64,000 nt of DNA from Kitasatospora sp. MAA19 (GCF_029894125.1 NZ_JARXYZ010000010.1:186001-250000); one strand, 5' to 3'. Positions 17,207 through 25,873 are shown, numbered from the stretch's first letter. Numbers and translations are program-made. The notes: generated by a model not told the origin, from the letters alone.

Positions 17207-19117
17207 ATGTCACTGCTCTCCAGCGTCACGTCCCCGGCCGAGCTGCGAAAGCTCCCGGCCGCCGAACTCCCGCTGCTCGCCGAGGAGATCCGCGAGTTCC
17301 TGATCGGCGCCGTCACCCGCACCGGCGGACACCTCGGGCCCAACCTCGGCGTGGTGGAGCTGACCATCGCCCTGCACCGGGTCTTCGACTCCCCGTACGA
17401 CCGGATCGTCTTCGACACCGGCCACCAGAGCTACGTCCACAAGCTGCTCACCGGCCGCCAGGACTTCTCCCGGCTGCGGATGAAGGGCGGGCTCTCCGGC
17501 TACCCCTCGCGCGCGGAGTCCGAACACGACGTGGTCGAGAACTCGCACGCCTCCACCGCCCTGTCCTACGCCGACGGGCTCGCCAAGGCCGCCCAACTGC
17601 TCGGCCAGCACGACCGGCGGACCGTCGCGGTGATCGGCGACGGCGCGCTCACCGGCGGGCTCGCCTGGGAGGCGCTCAACAACATCGCCGAGGCCCGCGA
17701 CCGGCCGCTGGTCATCGTCGTCAACGACAACGAGCGCTCCTACGCCAAGACCATCGGCGGCCTCGCCAACCACCTGGCCACCCTGCGCACCACCCAGGGC
17801 TACGAGCGCTTCCTCGCCCTCGGCAAGGGCGCGCTGCAGCGCACCCCGCTGGTCGGCCAGCCGATCTTCGACGCGCTGCACGGCGCCAAGAAGGGCTTCA
17901 AGGACGCCTTCGCGCCGCAGGGCATGTTCGAGGACCTCGGGCTGAAGTACCTCGGGCCGATCGACGGCCACGACATCGGCGCCGTCGAGCAGGCGCTGCG
18001 CCAGGCGCGCAACTTCGGCGGCCCCGTCATCGTGCACTGCCTCACCGTCAAGGGGCGCGGCTACCGGCCCGCCGAACAGGACGAGGCCGACCGCTTCCAC
18101 GCCGTCAACCCGATCGACCCGTACACCTGCCTGCCGATCACACCCAGCGGCGGGGTCTCCTGGACCTCGGTGTTCGGCGACGAGCTGGTCGCGCTCGGCG
18201 ACGAGCGGCCGGACCTGGTGGCGATCACCGCGGCGATGCTGCAACCGGTCGGACTGGCCCGCTTCGCCAAGGTTTTCCCGGACCGCATCTTCGACGTCGG
18301 CATCGCCGAGCAGCACGCCGTCACCTCCGCGGCCGGCCTGGCCACCGGCGGTCTGCACCCGGTCGTCGCGGTCTACGCGACCTTCCTGAACCGGGCCTTC
18401 GACCAGGTCCTGATGGACGTCGCCCTGCACCAGCTCGGCGTCACCTTCGTCCTCGACCGCTCCGGGGTCACCGGGCCGGACGGCGCCTCGCACAACGGCA
18501 TGTGGGACATGTCGATCCTGCAGGTCGTCCCGGGCCTGCGGCTGGCCGCCCCGCGCGACGCCGACCAGCTGCGGGCCCAGCTGCGCGAGGCCGTCGAGGT
18601 CGACGACGCCCCCACCGTGATCCGCTTCCCCAAGGCGAACATCGGTCCGACGGTGCCGGCCGTCGAGCGGATCGGCGGGGTGGACGTCCTGCTGCGCACC
18701 GGGCGGGCGCCGGAGATCCTCCTGGTGGCGGTCGGCACCACCGCCGCCGCCTGCCTGGACGCCGCCCGGCTGCTGCTCGCCGAGGGCTTCACCGCGACCG
18801 TGGTCGACCCGCGCTGGGTCAAGCCGGTCGACCCGGCCCTGCCGGAACTGGCCGCCGCTCACCGGCTGGTCGTCACCGTCGAGGACAACGGCCGCACCGG
18901 CGGCGTCGGCGCCGCCATCGCCCAGGCGCTGCGTGACGCCGACGTGGACGTGCCGGTGCGGGTGCTCGGCCTGCCGCAGGAGTTCCTCGGCCACGCCGCG
19001 CGCGGGGAGATCCTGGAGGAGACCGGCCTGACCGGCACCGGGGTCGCCGCCCAGACCGCCGTCTTCGCCAAGAACCTGCTACCGACCCGAGGAGCGAACC
19101 AGCGCCATGCCGGCTGA
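17207..19117 (+). CDS. dxs: 1-deoxy-D-xylulose-5-phosphate synthase
   Basis: A 636-residue thiamine-diphosphate enzyme catalysing the first step of the MEP pathway (pyruvate plus glyceraldehyde-3-phosphate to DXP). The ThDP/Mg motif begins VIGDGALTGGLAWEAL and continues NNIAEARD (about residues 141-165). Other hallmarks are GHLGPNLGVVELT, FDTGHQSYVHK and GVTGPDGASHNGMWD. The ATG at 17207 follows TCGTGAGGTGTACCC. The gene is a cluster-bound copy that raises IPP/DMAPP supply for hopanoids; another dxs elsewhere in the genome is likely. It overlaps the aminotransferase gene by 11 nt. Confidence 0.96.
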   Translation: MSLLSSVTSPAELRKLPAAELPLLAEEIREFLIGAVTRTGGHLGPNLGVVELTIALHRVFDSPYDRIVFDTGHQSYVHKLLTGRQDFSRLRMKGGLSGYPSRAESEHDVVENSHASTALSYADGLAKAAQLLGQHDRRTVAVIGDGALTGGLAWEALNNIAEARDRPLVIVVNDNERSYAKTIGGLANHLATLRTTQGYERFLALGKGALQRTPLVGQPIFDALHGAKKGFKDAFAPQGMFEDLGLKYLGPIDGHDIGAVEQALRQARNFGGPVIVHCLTVKGRGYRPAEQDEADRFHAVNPIDPYTCLPITPSGGVSWTSVFGDELVALGDERPDLVAITAAMLQPVGLARFAKVFPDRIFDVGIAEQHAVTSAAGLATGGLHPVVAVYATFLNRAFDQVLMDVALHQLGVTFVLDRSGVTGPDGASHNGMWDMSILQVVPGLRLAAPRDADQLRAQLREAVEVDDAPTVIRFPKANIGPTVPAVERIGGVDVLLRTGRAPEILLVAVGTTAAACLDAARLLLAEGFTATVVDPRWVKPVDPALPELAAAHRLVVTVEDNGRTGGVGAAIAQALRDADVDVPVRVLGLPQEFLGHAARGEILEETGLTGTGVAAQTAVFAKNLLPTRGANQRHAG

Positions 19118-20513
19118 CCCCGACCGTACCGCCGCCCGTTTCGACCTCGCCGCGCTGATCGCCGAACGCGGCGCCGAGCGGTACGAGCTGCACGGCCGCC
19201 ACCTCAACCCGCAGCTGCCGCGGATGCTGCACACCATCGGCTTCGACAAGTACTACGAGCGCGCCAAGGGCCAGTACTTCTACGACGCCGAGGGCAACGA
19301 GTACCTCGACATGCTGGCCGGCTTCGGCATCTTCGCGCTCGGCCGCCACCACCCGGTCGTGCGGTCGGCGATCCAGCAGGTGATGGACCTCGACCTGCCG
19401 GACCTGGTCCGCTTCGACTGCTCGCCGCTGCCCGGGCTGCTCGCCGAGCGGCTGCTCGCGTACGCGCCCGGGCTGGACCGGGTGTTCTTCGGCAACAGCG
19501 GCACCGAGGCGGTGGAGACCGCGCTCAAGTTCGCCCGGTACGCCACCGGCCGCCGGCGGATCCTCTACGCCGACCACGCCTTCCACGGGCTGACCACCGG
19601 CTCGCTCTCGGTCAACGGGGAGAGCGGCTTCCGCAAGGGCTTCGACCCGCTGCTGCCGGACACCGCCATCCCGCTCGGCGACCTCGGCGCGCTGGCCAAG
19701 GAGTTGAAGCGCGGCGACGTCGCGGCCCTGATCGTCGAGCCGATCCAGGGCAAGGGCGTCCAGGCGCCGCCGCCCGGCTGGCTGCGCGCGGCGCAGGTCC
19801 TGCTGCACGAGCACAAGGCGCTGCTGATCTGCGACGAGGTGCAGACCGGGATCGGGCGCACCGGCGAGTTCTTCGCCTACCAGCACGAGGACGGGGTGCT
19901 GCCCGACCTGGTCTGCGCGGCCAAGGCCCTCTCCGGCGGGTACGTGCCGGTCGGGGCGACGCTCGGCAAGGGCTGGATCTTCGAGAAGGTGTACTCCTCG
20001 ATGGACCGGGTGCTGGTGCACTCGGCCAGCTTCGGCGCCAACGCCCAGGCGATGGCGGCCGGACTGGCGACCCTGGAAGTGATGCGCGACGAGAAGGTGG
20101 TGGAGAACGCGCGCCAGGTCGGCGACCACTTCCGTGAGCGGCTCGCCGCGCTGGTCGACCGGTACGAGTTGCTCGCCGAGGTGCGCGGCCGGGGGCTGAT
20201 GATCGGCATCGAGTTCGGCCGGCCCAAGTCGCTCAAGCTGCGCACCGGGTGGACGGCCCTGCAGGCCGCGCGCAAGGGGCTGTTCGCCCAGATGGTGGTC
20301 GTCCCGCTGCTCCAGCGGCACCGGATCCTGACCCAGGTGTCCGGCGACCACCTGGAGGTGATCAAGCTGATCCCGCCGCTGATCATCACGGAGCGCGACG
20401 TGGACCGCTTCATCGAGGCCTTCACCGACATCATGGACGACGCGCACCGGGGGAGCGGGCTGATGTGGGACTTCGGGCGGACGCTGGTGAAGCAGGCGGT
20501 CGGCAGCCGCTGA
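19107..20513 (+). CDS. hpnO: Class III aminotransferase, HpnO-like
   Basis: A 468-residue PLP-dependent aminotransferase related to acetylornithine/ornithine transaminases. The cofactor region is LLICDEVQTGIGRTGEFFAY with the Schiff-base lysine in CAAKALSGGYVPVG (about residue 272). In hopanoid clusters this enzyme is proposed to aminate the ribosylhopane-derived aldehyde to give aminobacteriohopanetriol, which fits its place at the cluster end. The ATG at 19107 overlaps the dxs stop. The specific substrate is inferred from context. Confidence 0.87.
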   Translation: MPADPDRTAARFDLAALIAERGAERYELHGRHLNPQLPRMLHTIGFDKYYERAKGQYFYDAEGNEYLDMLAGFGIFALGRHHPVVRSAIQQVMDLDLPDLVRFDCSPLPGLLAERLLAYAPGLDRVFFGNSGTEAVETALKFARYATGRRRILYADHAFHGLTTGSLSVNGESGFRKGFDPLLPDTAIPLGDLGALAKELKRGDVAALIVEPIQGKGVQAPPPGWLRAAQVLLHEHKALLICDEVQTGIGRTGEFFAYQHEDGVLPDLVCAAKALSGGYVPVGATLGKGWIFEKVYSSMDRVLVHSASFGANAQAMAAGLATLEVMRDEKVVENARQVGDHFRERLAALVDRYELLAEVRGRGLMIGIEFGRPKSLKLRTGWTALQAARKGLFAQMVVVPLLQRHRILTQVSGDHLEVIKLIPPLIITERDVDRFIEAFTDIMDDAHRGSGLMWDFGRTLVKQAVGSR

Positions 20514-20603
20514 GTGTCGGTGCCGAACCGCGGCCGACCGGGTGGTCGGGAGGGTCGGCGGCGCGGTGCGGGAGCGTCGGCGGCGTGCTGTCGGAGTACC
20601 GCC

Positions 20604-20638
20604 GGAGTGGGGAGTCGGTCCGGCCGACTTCCCACTCC
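20604..20638. terminator. Bidirectional hairpin terminator after hpnO
   Basis: A 15-bp stem, 20604-20618 against 20624-20638 (GGAGTGGGGAGTCGG / CCGACTTCCCACTCC), with one G-T wobble and a 5-nt loop. It lies between the convergent hpnO and the small membrane-protein gene and can serve both. Its right half closely resembles that of the hairpin at 22196-22230. Confidence 0.8.
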
Positions 20639-20653
20639 GTGGGAGACACCGCG

Positions 20654-20929
20654 TCAGAGCTCGGTCCGGCGGCGCCGGATGACCACGACGAGATCGACGG
20701 CGGCGAACAGGGTGAGCAGACCGCAGGCGACGGCGAAGCCGGTGAGGGTCCCGCGGCTGGGGGCGCCGTACGCGGGGGAGGCGGCCGCCCAGATCGCGAA
20801 GCCCGCCGTCGCGAGCGCGAACAGCGGTGTGAAGGTGAGCGAGAGCAGGAAGCGGAGCTTGAGATCGCTGCGGGCGGTGGACGGCTCGGTGCCGCTGCGC
20901 CACCGCCGCCGCGGGGTGGTGGCGCGCAT
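20654..20929 (-). CDS. Small two-helix membrane protein (DUF6343-like)
   Basis: A 91-residue protein with a basic N-terminus (MRATTPRRRWRSGTEPSTAR), a SDLKLRFLLSL amphipathic segment, and two membrane helices (about residues 31-51 and 64-83), ending in RRRRTEL. Small Streptomyces proteins of this form are grouped as DUF6343; function unknown. The family name is from memory and moderately sure. It is divergent from the I78-like gene. Confidence 0.7.
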   Translation of the reverse strand: MRATTPRRRWRSGTEPSTARSDLKLRFLLSLTFTPLFALATAGFAIWAAASPAYGAPSRGTLTGFAVACGLLTLFAAVDLVVVIRRRRTEL

Positions 20930-21008
20930 GGCCGTTCACCTCCGTGCCGCGCGGGTGGGGGCTACGATTCCAGCGTACGTCCGAGGGAGCGGGTGGGGGA
21001 GAGGCGCG

Positions 21009-21209
21009 ATGACGGGGTCGGACGCGGCGGCGGACGCAGAGGGCTATGCGGGGCTGCGGATCGAGCGTGCCCGGGAGCTGGCCCGGCGGCACGGTTGGGC
21101 GTTCGTCCGGGTGCTGGAGCCGGGGGCGATGATGACCATGGACCACCGGGAGGGCCGGCTCAACCTCGCGGTGCGCGACGGTGTGGTCGAGCGCAGCTGG
21201 GAGGGGTAG
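21009..21209 (+). CDS. I78-family peptidase-inhibitor-like protein
   Basis: A 66-residue protein with the motif FVRVLEPGAMMTMDHREGRL, which matches the core of I78 serine-protease inhibitors (R-V-x-x-P-G-x-x-x-T-x-D-x-R-x-x-R-L). There is no signal peptide, so it is probably cytoplasmic. The ATG at 21009 follows GGGGGAGAGG. The usual C-terminal Cys-Gly is replaced by SWEG. Confidence 0.7.
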   Translation: MTGSDAAADAEGYAGLRIERARELARRHGWAFVRVLEPGAMMTMDHREGRLNLAVRDGVVERSWEG

Positions 21210-21238
21210 CGCCCGCCCGGTGGCCGCGGCGGGCGGGC

Positions 21239-22024
21239 TCAGTGGACCCGTCGTCGGACCAGCCGCTGTTCGGCGGCGACGACCAGGGGTTCCAGCAGGG
21301 GCAGCGAGAGCAGCACCAGCAGCCCGGCGGCCCAGCCGGCCAGCACGTCGGTCACCCAGTGGGTGCCCAGGTAGACGGTGGTCAGGCCGATCGAGCAGGC
21401 GGTGGCGGCGGCGATCACCGCGCCGGTGCGCCGCCAGCGGACCGCGAGGTAGGCGAGCAGGCCCCAGGTGACGACCGCGTTGGCGGTGTGGCCGGACGGG
21501 AAGATGGTGCCGCCGGAGAAGAGCTCGGGGGAGCCGACGTACTGGGCGTAGTGCGGGCCGAGCCGACCGGTGACGATCTTGACCGCGCCGACCGTGACGT
21601 TGAGCAGCAGCAGGGCGACGGCCATCACCAGCAGCGGGCGCAGCCGCCCCAGCCGGTGGGCGCGCCAGCCGAGCCAGACGAAGGCGGCGATGGCGGAGGG
21701 GCCGCGCTGCCCGGCGACCACCCAGGTGTCGAGCAGCGGCTCCAGGCGGGGCCAGCGTTCGTAGGGGCGGAGCAGGCGGACCGACCAGTCCAGGTCGACC
21801 AGGGCGGTGTTGAGCAGGACACCGGCCACGACCAGCAGGTAGGCGACGCAGGTCACGGCGAGCAGGGCGGCCTGCCGGCGGCTCATCGGCGGCCAGCCGG
21901 GCTCACGGCGGTGGTCCTGCGTGGGGCGGTGGTCCTGCGTGGGGCTCGGGCGCTCGCGGTGGGTGGTGGTGAGCGGCTCCGGCCCCTGGTTCGGAAAGGG
22001 CGCGGGGGTACTCGGGGCTTGCAC
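21239..22024 (-). CDS. PAP2-family membrane phosphatase
   Basis: A polytopic lipid phosphatase-like protein. The PAP2 motifs are KIVTGRLGP, FPSGHTANAV and TTVYLGTHWVTD; these hold the phosphate-binding Lys/Arg and the catalytic histidines. About six membrane helices follow residue 50. The start is uncertain: the frame is open back to an ATG at 22093, but that part is AT-richer and looks like promoter DNA. GTG 22024 gives 261 residues with a proline-rich tail containing a TQDHR duplication, and ATG 21886 gives a 215-residue core. Likely substrates are isoprenyl or phosphatidyl phosphates. Confidence 0.85.
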   Translation of the reverse strand: MQAPSTPAPFPNQGPEPLTTTHRERPSPTQDHRPTQDHRREPGWPPMSRRQAALLAVTCVAYLLVVAGVLLNTALVDLDWSVRLLRPYERWPRLEPLLDTWVVAGQRGPSAIAAFVWLGWRAHRLGRLRPLLVMAVALLLLNVTVGAVKIVTGRLGPHYAQYVGSPELFSGGTIFPSGHTANAVVTWGLLAYLAVRWRRTGAVIAAATACSIGLTTVYLGTHWVTDVLAGWAAGLLVLLSLPLLEPLVVAAEQRLVRRRVH

Positions 22025-22194
22025 GGGGGTGACCTTACCCACCCGACCGGGGCTATTTCGGAGGGAATTGTCATTTTCCCGGGAAATCGACAATTGGTGG
22101 GACGTGGTCCGGCCGGGGGAGTGATTTCCGGGATTCTCTGATCGAATGCCAGTGTGGTGTTCGAATGATTCTGCAAAAGTGCCGGTAAAGAAAA

Positions 22195-22231
22195 CGGGGC
22201 GGGAGGCCGGCTCGGCCGGCTTCCCACCCCG
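22195..22231 (-). terminator. Intrinsic terminator of the SDR gene
   Basis: A stem 22196-22210 / 22216-22230 (one mismatch, one wobble). Read on the minus strand it is followed by a T-rich tract (GTTTTCTTTAC), a textbook Rho-independent terminator for the reductase gene at 22257-23024. Confidence 0.85.
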
Positions 22232-22256
22232 TGGTAACCCTGTGTAGGTTCGGTGC

Positions 22257-23024
22257 TCAGTCGAGGGGGCCGCCCGCGACGTAGATCACCTGTCCGGAGA
22301 CGAACCCGGCGCCCTCGCTCGCCAGGAACGAGATGGTGTGGGCGACATCCTCGGGCAGACCGACCCGCTGGACCGGGATCTGTGAGGCCGCAGCCCGCTT
22401 GAAGTCTTCGAAGTCCATGCCGACCCGGGCCGCGGTGGCCGCGGTCATGTCGGTGGCGATGAAGCCGGGGGCGACGGCGTTGGCGGTGATGCCGAACTTG
22501 CCCAGCTCGATGGCCAAAGTCTTGGTGAAGCCCTGCAGCCCGGCCTTGGCGGCCGAGTAGTTGGCCTGGCCGCGGTTGCCCTGGGCGGACGAGGAGGACA
22601 GGTTGACGATGCGGCCGAAACCGGCGTCCACCATGTGCTTCTGCACCGCGCGGGTCATCAGGAAGGCCCCGCGCAGGTGCACGTTCATGACCGTGTCCCA
22701 GTCGGACTCGGACATCTTGAAGAGCAGGTTGTCGCGCAGGACGCCCGCGTTGTTGACCAGGACGACCGGGGTGCCGAGCTCGGTGGCCACGCGGTCGACG
22801 GCGGCCTGGACCTGGTCGGCGTCCGAGACGTCGGCGCCCACGGCCAGGGCCCGGCCGCCGGCCGCGGTGATCCGGTCGACGGTGTCCTTCCCGGCGGCCT
22901 CGTCCAGGTCGAGGACGGCCACGGCGTAGCCGTCGGCGGCCAGTCGCACGGCGGTGGCGGCGCCCAGACCGCGCGCGGCGCCGGTGACGACGGCGACCCG
23001 GGTGGCGGTGCTCTGCTCGGTCAT
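22257..23024 (-). CDS. FabG-like short-chain dehydrogenase/reductase
   Basis: A 255-residue classical SDR, probably a 3-oxoacyl-[ACP] or 3-oxoacyl-CoA reductase. The NAD(P)-binding motif is VVTGAARGLGAATAV, followed by LVNNAGVLRDN. The catalytic Ser-Tyr-Lys set is in NLSSSSAQGNRGQANYSAAK. The C-terminus SGQVIYVAGGPLD is typical. The ATG at 23024 is chosen over a longer frame to 23084 because family similarity starts at RVAVVTG. It is transcribed away from the MarR gene, so it is a candidate target of that regulator. Confidence 0.9.
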   Translation of the reverse strand: MTEQSTATRVAVVTGAARGLGAATAVRLAADGYAVAVLDLDEAAGKDTVDRITAAGGRALAVGADVSDADQVQAAVDRVATELGTPVVLVNNAGVLRDNLLFKMSESDWDTVMNVHLRGAFLMTRAVQKHMVDAGFGRIVNLSSSSAQGNRGQANYSAAKAGLQGFTKTLAIELGKFGITANAVAPGFIATDMTAATAARVGMDFEDFKRAAASQIPVQRVGLPEDVAHTISFLASEGAGFVSGQVIYVAGGPLD

Positions 23025-23354
23025 GCTCGCTCTCGTCTCTCTCGGGGTTGTCTCCGCGGGGAGCGCCCCGGGGAGGGTGGCCACACCCTACCCGCGAGTA
23101 GGTGGGCCGGCCAGGGTCGGAGCGCGGCGGGTGACGGTCGGTAAGGACCGACCGGTCGGCTTTCTGCTGAGAACGGGTTACCGTGAAGGCGTGGCGGGCG
23201 CGTAAATATGCCAATGTTGCCGAACCTGCGTCTACTATCCGCCCCTGCCTGCCAGCAAGGGCCCGCCGTTTGTATAGTGTCCGCCAGCAGCCACCGGCTG
23301 CACGGCTGGAGCGCCCTCCCTCATAGCTGGACGCCCACTCGCCGTTACTGCCCC

Positions 23355-23364
23355 ACCCGGGTGT
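23355..23364. promoter_or_regulatory. Candidate MarR operator palindrome
   Basis: The perfect 10-bp palindrome CACCCGGGTG, followed by a partial copy (CACACCGGGTGTG around 23371), lies 36 nt upstream of the MarR start and in the SDR/MarR divergent region. Autoregulation through such sites is common for MarR proteins. No binding evidence is available. Confidence 0.35.
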
Positions 23365-23399
23365 CCCACACACACCGGGTGTGACATCGGGACGGATAC

Positions 23400-24296
23400 A
23401 TGGTGCTGGGGGAGATCCCGACGACCCGCGTGTCCGCGCGACTGCAGCAGTCGCCCGGACACCTGATTCGCGTTGCACAGCAGGTTCACACCAGGCTGTG
23501 GTCGGAACATGTCGGAGCCGATCTCACGGCTCCGCAGTTCGCCGTACTGCTGGTCCTGGCCCTGGAGCCGGGTGCCGACCAGCGGACGGTCGGCGAGCGG
23601 GCCTCGCTGGACAAGGCGACGATGGCGGAGATGGTCGCGCGGCTGGTCCGCCGCGGCCTGGTGCTGCGAAGGCGTGACCCGGCCGACGGCCGGCGCAAAC
23701 TGCTCGCCCTCTCGCAGAGCGGTGCCCAGGCGGTGCGTGAGGCCACCGGCGGTGTGGTCCGCGTGCAGCGCACCCTGTTCGAGCCGCTCACCGCGGAGGA
23801 GCAGGTGGAGATCGTGCGGGTGATGGCCAAGATAGCCAGGCTGGAGCCCGCCGCGGTCGCCGTCTTCACCGACGCGCGGCCGATACTGGACGCGCAGCGG
23901 GCGATCGGCTACCTGATCAGAGTGAGCCAACAGGTGCACACGAAACTCTGGTCCGAGCACGTCGGCGCGGAGCTGACGGCGCCGCAGTACGCGGTGCTGG
24001 ACGCGCTGGAGCTGGAGCCGGGCGCCGACCAGCGCACGGTCGGTGAGCTGGCGTCGCTGGACAAGGCGACGATGGCCGAGATGGTGAGCAGGCTGGTGCG
24101 CCGCGGTCTGGTGCAGCGCCGGCGCGACCCCTCGGACGGCCGCCGCAACCTGCTGTCGCTGTCGCCGGCGGGGCAGGACCTGCTGCACCGCTCGGCGGCC
24201 GGAGTGGCGGAGGTACAGCGGCTGCTGCTGGCCCCGCTGGACGAGGGTGAGCACGGGCCCGCGCTGGCGCTCATCGGTAAGGCGGCGCGGTTCTAG
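23400..24296 (+). CDS. Tandem-duplicated MarR-family regulator
   Basis: A 298-residue protein made of two consecutive MarR domains. Domain 1 (about residues 15-145) and domain 2 (about 165-298) share long near-identical stretches: LIRVAQQVHTRLWSEHVGA versus LIRVSQQVHTKLWSEHVGA, LEPGADQRTVGERASLDKA versus LEPGADQRTVGELASLDKA, and the wing RRRDPADGRRKL versus RRRDPSDGRRNL. Single-chain MarR proteins normally dimerise, so one chain could fold as an intramolecular pseudo-dimer. The ATG at 23400 is the first start in frame; GTGs soon after it are alternatives. Confidence 0.9.
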   Translation: MVLGEIPTTRVSARLQQSPGHLIRVAQQVHTRLWSEHVGADLTAPQFAVLLVLALEPGADQRTVGERASLDKATMAEMVARLVRRGLVLRRRDPADGRRKLLALSQSGAQAVREATGGVVRVQRTLFEPLTAEEQVEIVRVMAKIARLEPAAVAVFTDARPILDAQRAIGYLIRVSQQVHTKLWSEHVGAELTAPQYAVLDALELEPGADQRTVGELASLDKATMAEMVSRLVRRGLVQRRRDPSDGRRNLLSLSPAGQDLLHRSAAGVAEVQRLLLAPLDEGEHGPALALIGKAARF

Positions 24297-24353
24297 CCGG
24301 ATCCCTTTGAGCTCCAGCCAAAACGATTCGCCAACGTACGGAAGACCCGGCGT

Positions 24354-24456
24354 TGACGGCCTGATGCGCTGACGGCCCGATGTGCCGAGGGCCTGGCGTG
24401 CTGGGTGCTCGGCATGCCGAGGGCTCGGCGCGTCGAGGGTCTGATGTGCTGAAGGC
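24354..24456. repeat. Degenerate 16-17 nt tandem repeat
   Basis: About seven diverged units of the approximate form TGAGGGCCTGATGTGC lie head to tail (e.g. TGACGGCCTGATGCGC, TGACGGCCCGATGTGCC, GAGGGTCTGATGTGC) in the non-coding gap between the convergent MarR and aldo/keto reductase genes. Confidence 0.7.
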
Positions 24457-24492
24457 GTACGGCAGTTGGCGTTGGTGAATCGCGGTACGCCG

Positions 24493-24528
24493 AAGACCGC
24501 CCACCCCTGGTCGGGGTGGGCGGTCTTT
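24493..24528. terminator. Bidirectional terminator
   Basis: A perfect 15-bp stem (AAGACCGCCCACCCC / GGGGTGGGCGGTCTT) with a short loop and T/A ends on both sides, between the convergent MarR and aldo/keto reductase genes. Confidence 0.92.
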
Positions 24529-24569
24529 CGATATGACCGCTCGTCAGAGAAGTCGGACGGCAGGTGCCG

Positions 24570-25433
24570 TCAGTTCCAGTCGAACTCCTGCGGGTCCGGA
24601 CCGATCCGCGTGCCGGTGGCGACATCGGCGATCGCGGCGAGGTCCTCGGCGTCCAGCTCGAAGCCGGCGACGTCCAGGTTCTCCCGGATGCGGGCGGGGG
24701 TGACCGACTTCGGGATCGCGATCACGCCGCTCTGCAGGTGCCAGCGGAGCACGACCTGGGCGACCGTGCGGCCGTGCTTCTCGGCGATCTTCGCCAGCGC
24801 CGGCTCGGAGAGCAGCTCCTTGCCCTGGCCCAGCGGGCTCCAGGCCTCGGTGGCGATGCCGTGCTGGGCGTGGAAGGCGCGCAGCTCGGTCTGCGGGAAG
24901 TACGGGTGCAGCTCGACCTGGTTCAGCACCGGGACGACCGAGGTCTCGTCGAGCAGTCGGGTGAGCTGCTCGGGCCCGAAGTTGGAGACGCCGACCGACT
25001 TGACCCGGCCGTCCGCGCGCAGCTGCTCGAACGCCTTCCAGACGTTCAGGTAGCTGCCGTGCATCGGGCGCGGCCAGTGGATCAGGTAGAGGTCGATGTA
25101 GTCGAGGCCGAGCTTGGCCAGCGACGCGTCGAACTCGCGCAGGACGGCGTCGCGGCCCTGCTCGCCGGTCCAGTCGCGGGTGCCCGAGTTCCACAGCTTG
25201 GTCGTGATGTAGAGGTCCTCGCGGGCCACACCGCCGGCCAGTGCCTCGGCGATCGCCTGGCCGGTGCCGGTCTCGTTCTCGTAGATGGCGGCGGTGTCGA
25301 TGGAGCGGTAGCCCGCCTCGATCGCGTTGCGGACGGCGGCCGTGGCCTCGTCGTCCGGGACCTGCCACACGCCGAAGCCGAGCTGCGGGATCTGCGCGCC
25401 GTCGTTCAGGGTGACGCTGGGGATGTTGCTCAC
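24570..25433 (-). CDS. Aldo/keto reductase
   Basis: A 287-residue NADPH-dependent AKR, similar in layout to 2,5-diketo-D-gluconate reductases. Catalytic residues are visible in SIDTAAIYENE (Asp, Tyr), ITTKLWNSG (Lys) and LIHWPRP (His), and the cofactor-binding IPKSVTPARIREN is near the end. GTG 25433 is used as start because family similarity begins at IPSVTLNDGAQIPQLGFGVW; GGAGG lies 5' of it. The frame extends to 25844 without support. Natural substrate unknown. Confidence 0.9.
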   Translation of the reverse strand: MSNIPSVTLNDGAQIPQLGFGVWQVPDDEATAAVRNAIEAGYRSIDTAAIYENETGTGQAIAEALAGGVAREDLYITTKLWNSGTRDWTGEQGRDAVLREFDASLAKLGLDYIDLYLIHWPRPMHGSYLNVWKAFEQLRADGRVKSVGVSNFGPEQLTRLLDETSVVPVLNQVELHPYFPQTELRAFHAQHGIATEAWSPLGQGKELLSEPALAKIAEKHGRTVAQVVLRWHLQSGVIAIPKSVTPARIRENLDVAGFELDAEDLAAIADVATGTRIGPDPQEFDWN

Positions 25434-25873
25434 GGGAAGGGGTGCCCTCCTGGTTGTCCGTGTGATTCCAGAAGGGGGCAACTGGCGCCCGGGCGGGATT
25501 GTTCCCGCCGTTCGGGGGAATCTTGCGGGGGGTCGGCGGCCCTCCCGGGCGGGGATCGGTGGCCGGGCGTCGAAAAAACCTGTTGCGCGGATCACATCGG
25601 GGTTGGCAGGCTCGCGGCCATGACCTCCTGAGATACCGGCCGTTCGTGCCCTCCCCGTCCCGTCCGGCAGTCCGTCAGCCTGGCCGTCCCGTCGGGCCGT
25701 CCGGCCCGACGCCCCGGACGCGTCGGCGGCGCCGGATCGAGCCGCCGCGCGCGGTACCCGCCGCCTTTCGAGTGAGCCGGGTCCGCCGCGCCGCGCCGCC
25801 CGGGCCTGCGCCTCATGGCCGTCTTCCCTTCGCATCATCCGCACCCTCCCGTACCCTCCCGCATCGGAGTGTC
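25434..25873. other. Divergent intergenic region
   Basis: About 440 nt between the aldo/keto reductase (minus) and the ABC exporter (plus). No gene is supported. An ATG with AGGAGG only 2 nt away on the minus strand (25621) opens a 9-codon frame that is probably accidental. Promoters for both flanking genes must lie here but are not recognisable. Confidence 0.5.

Noticed and set aside
25592..25621. 9-codon frame (minus) with AGGAGG just before its ATG
   Set aside because: The ribosome-binding site is only 2 nt from the ATG and no downstream gene on that strand would use it as a leader.
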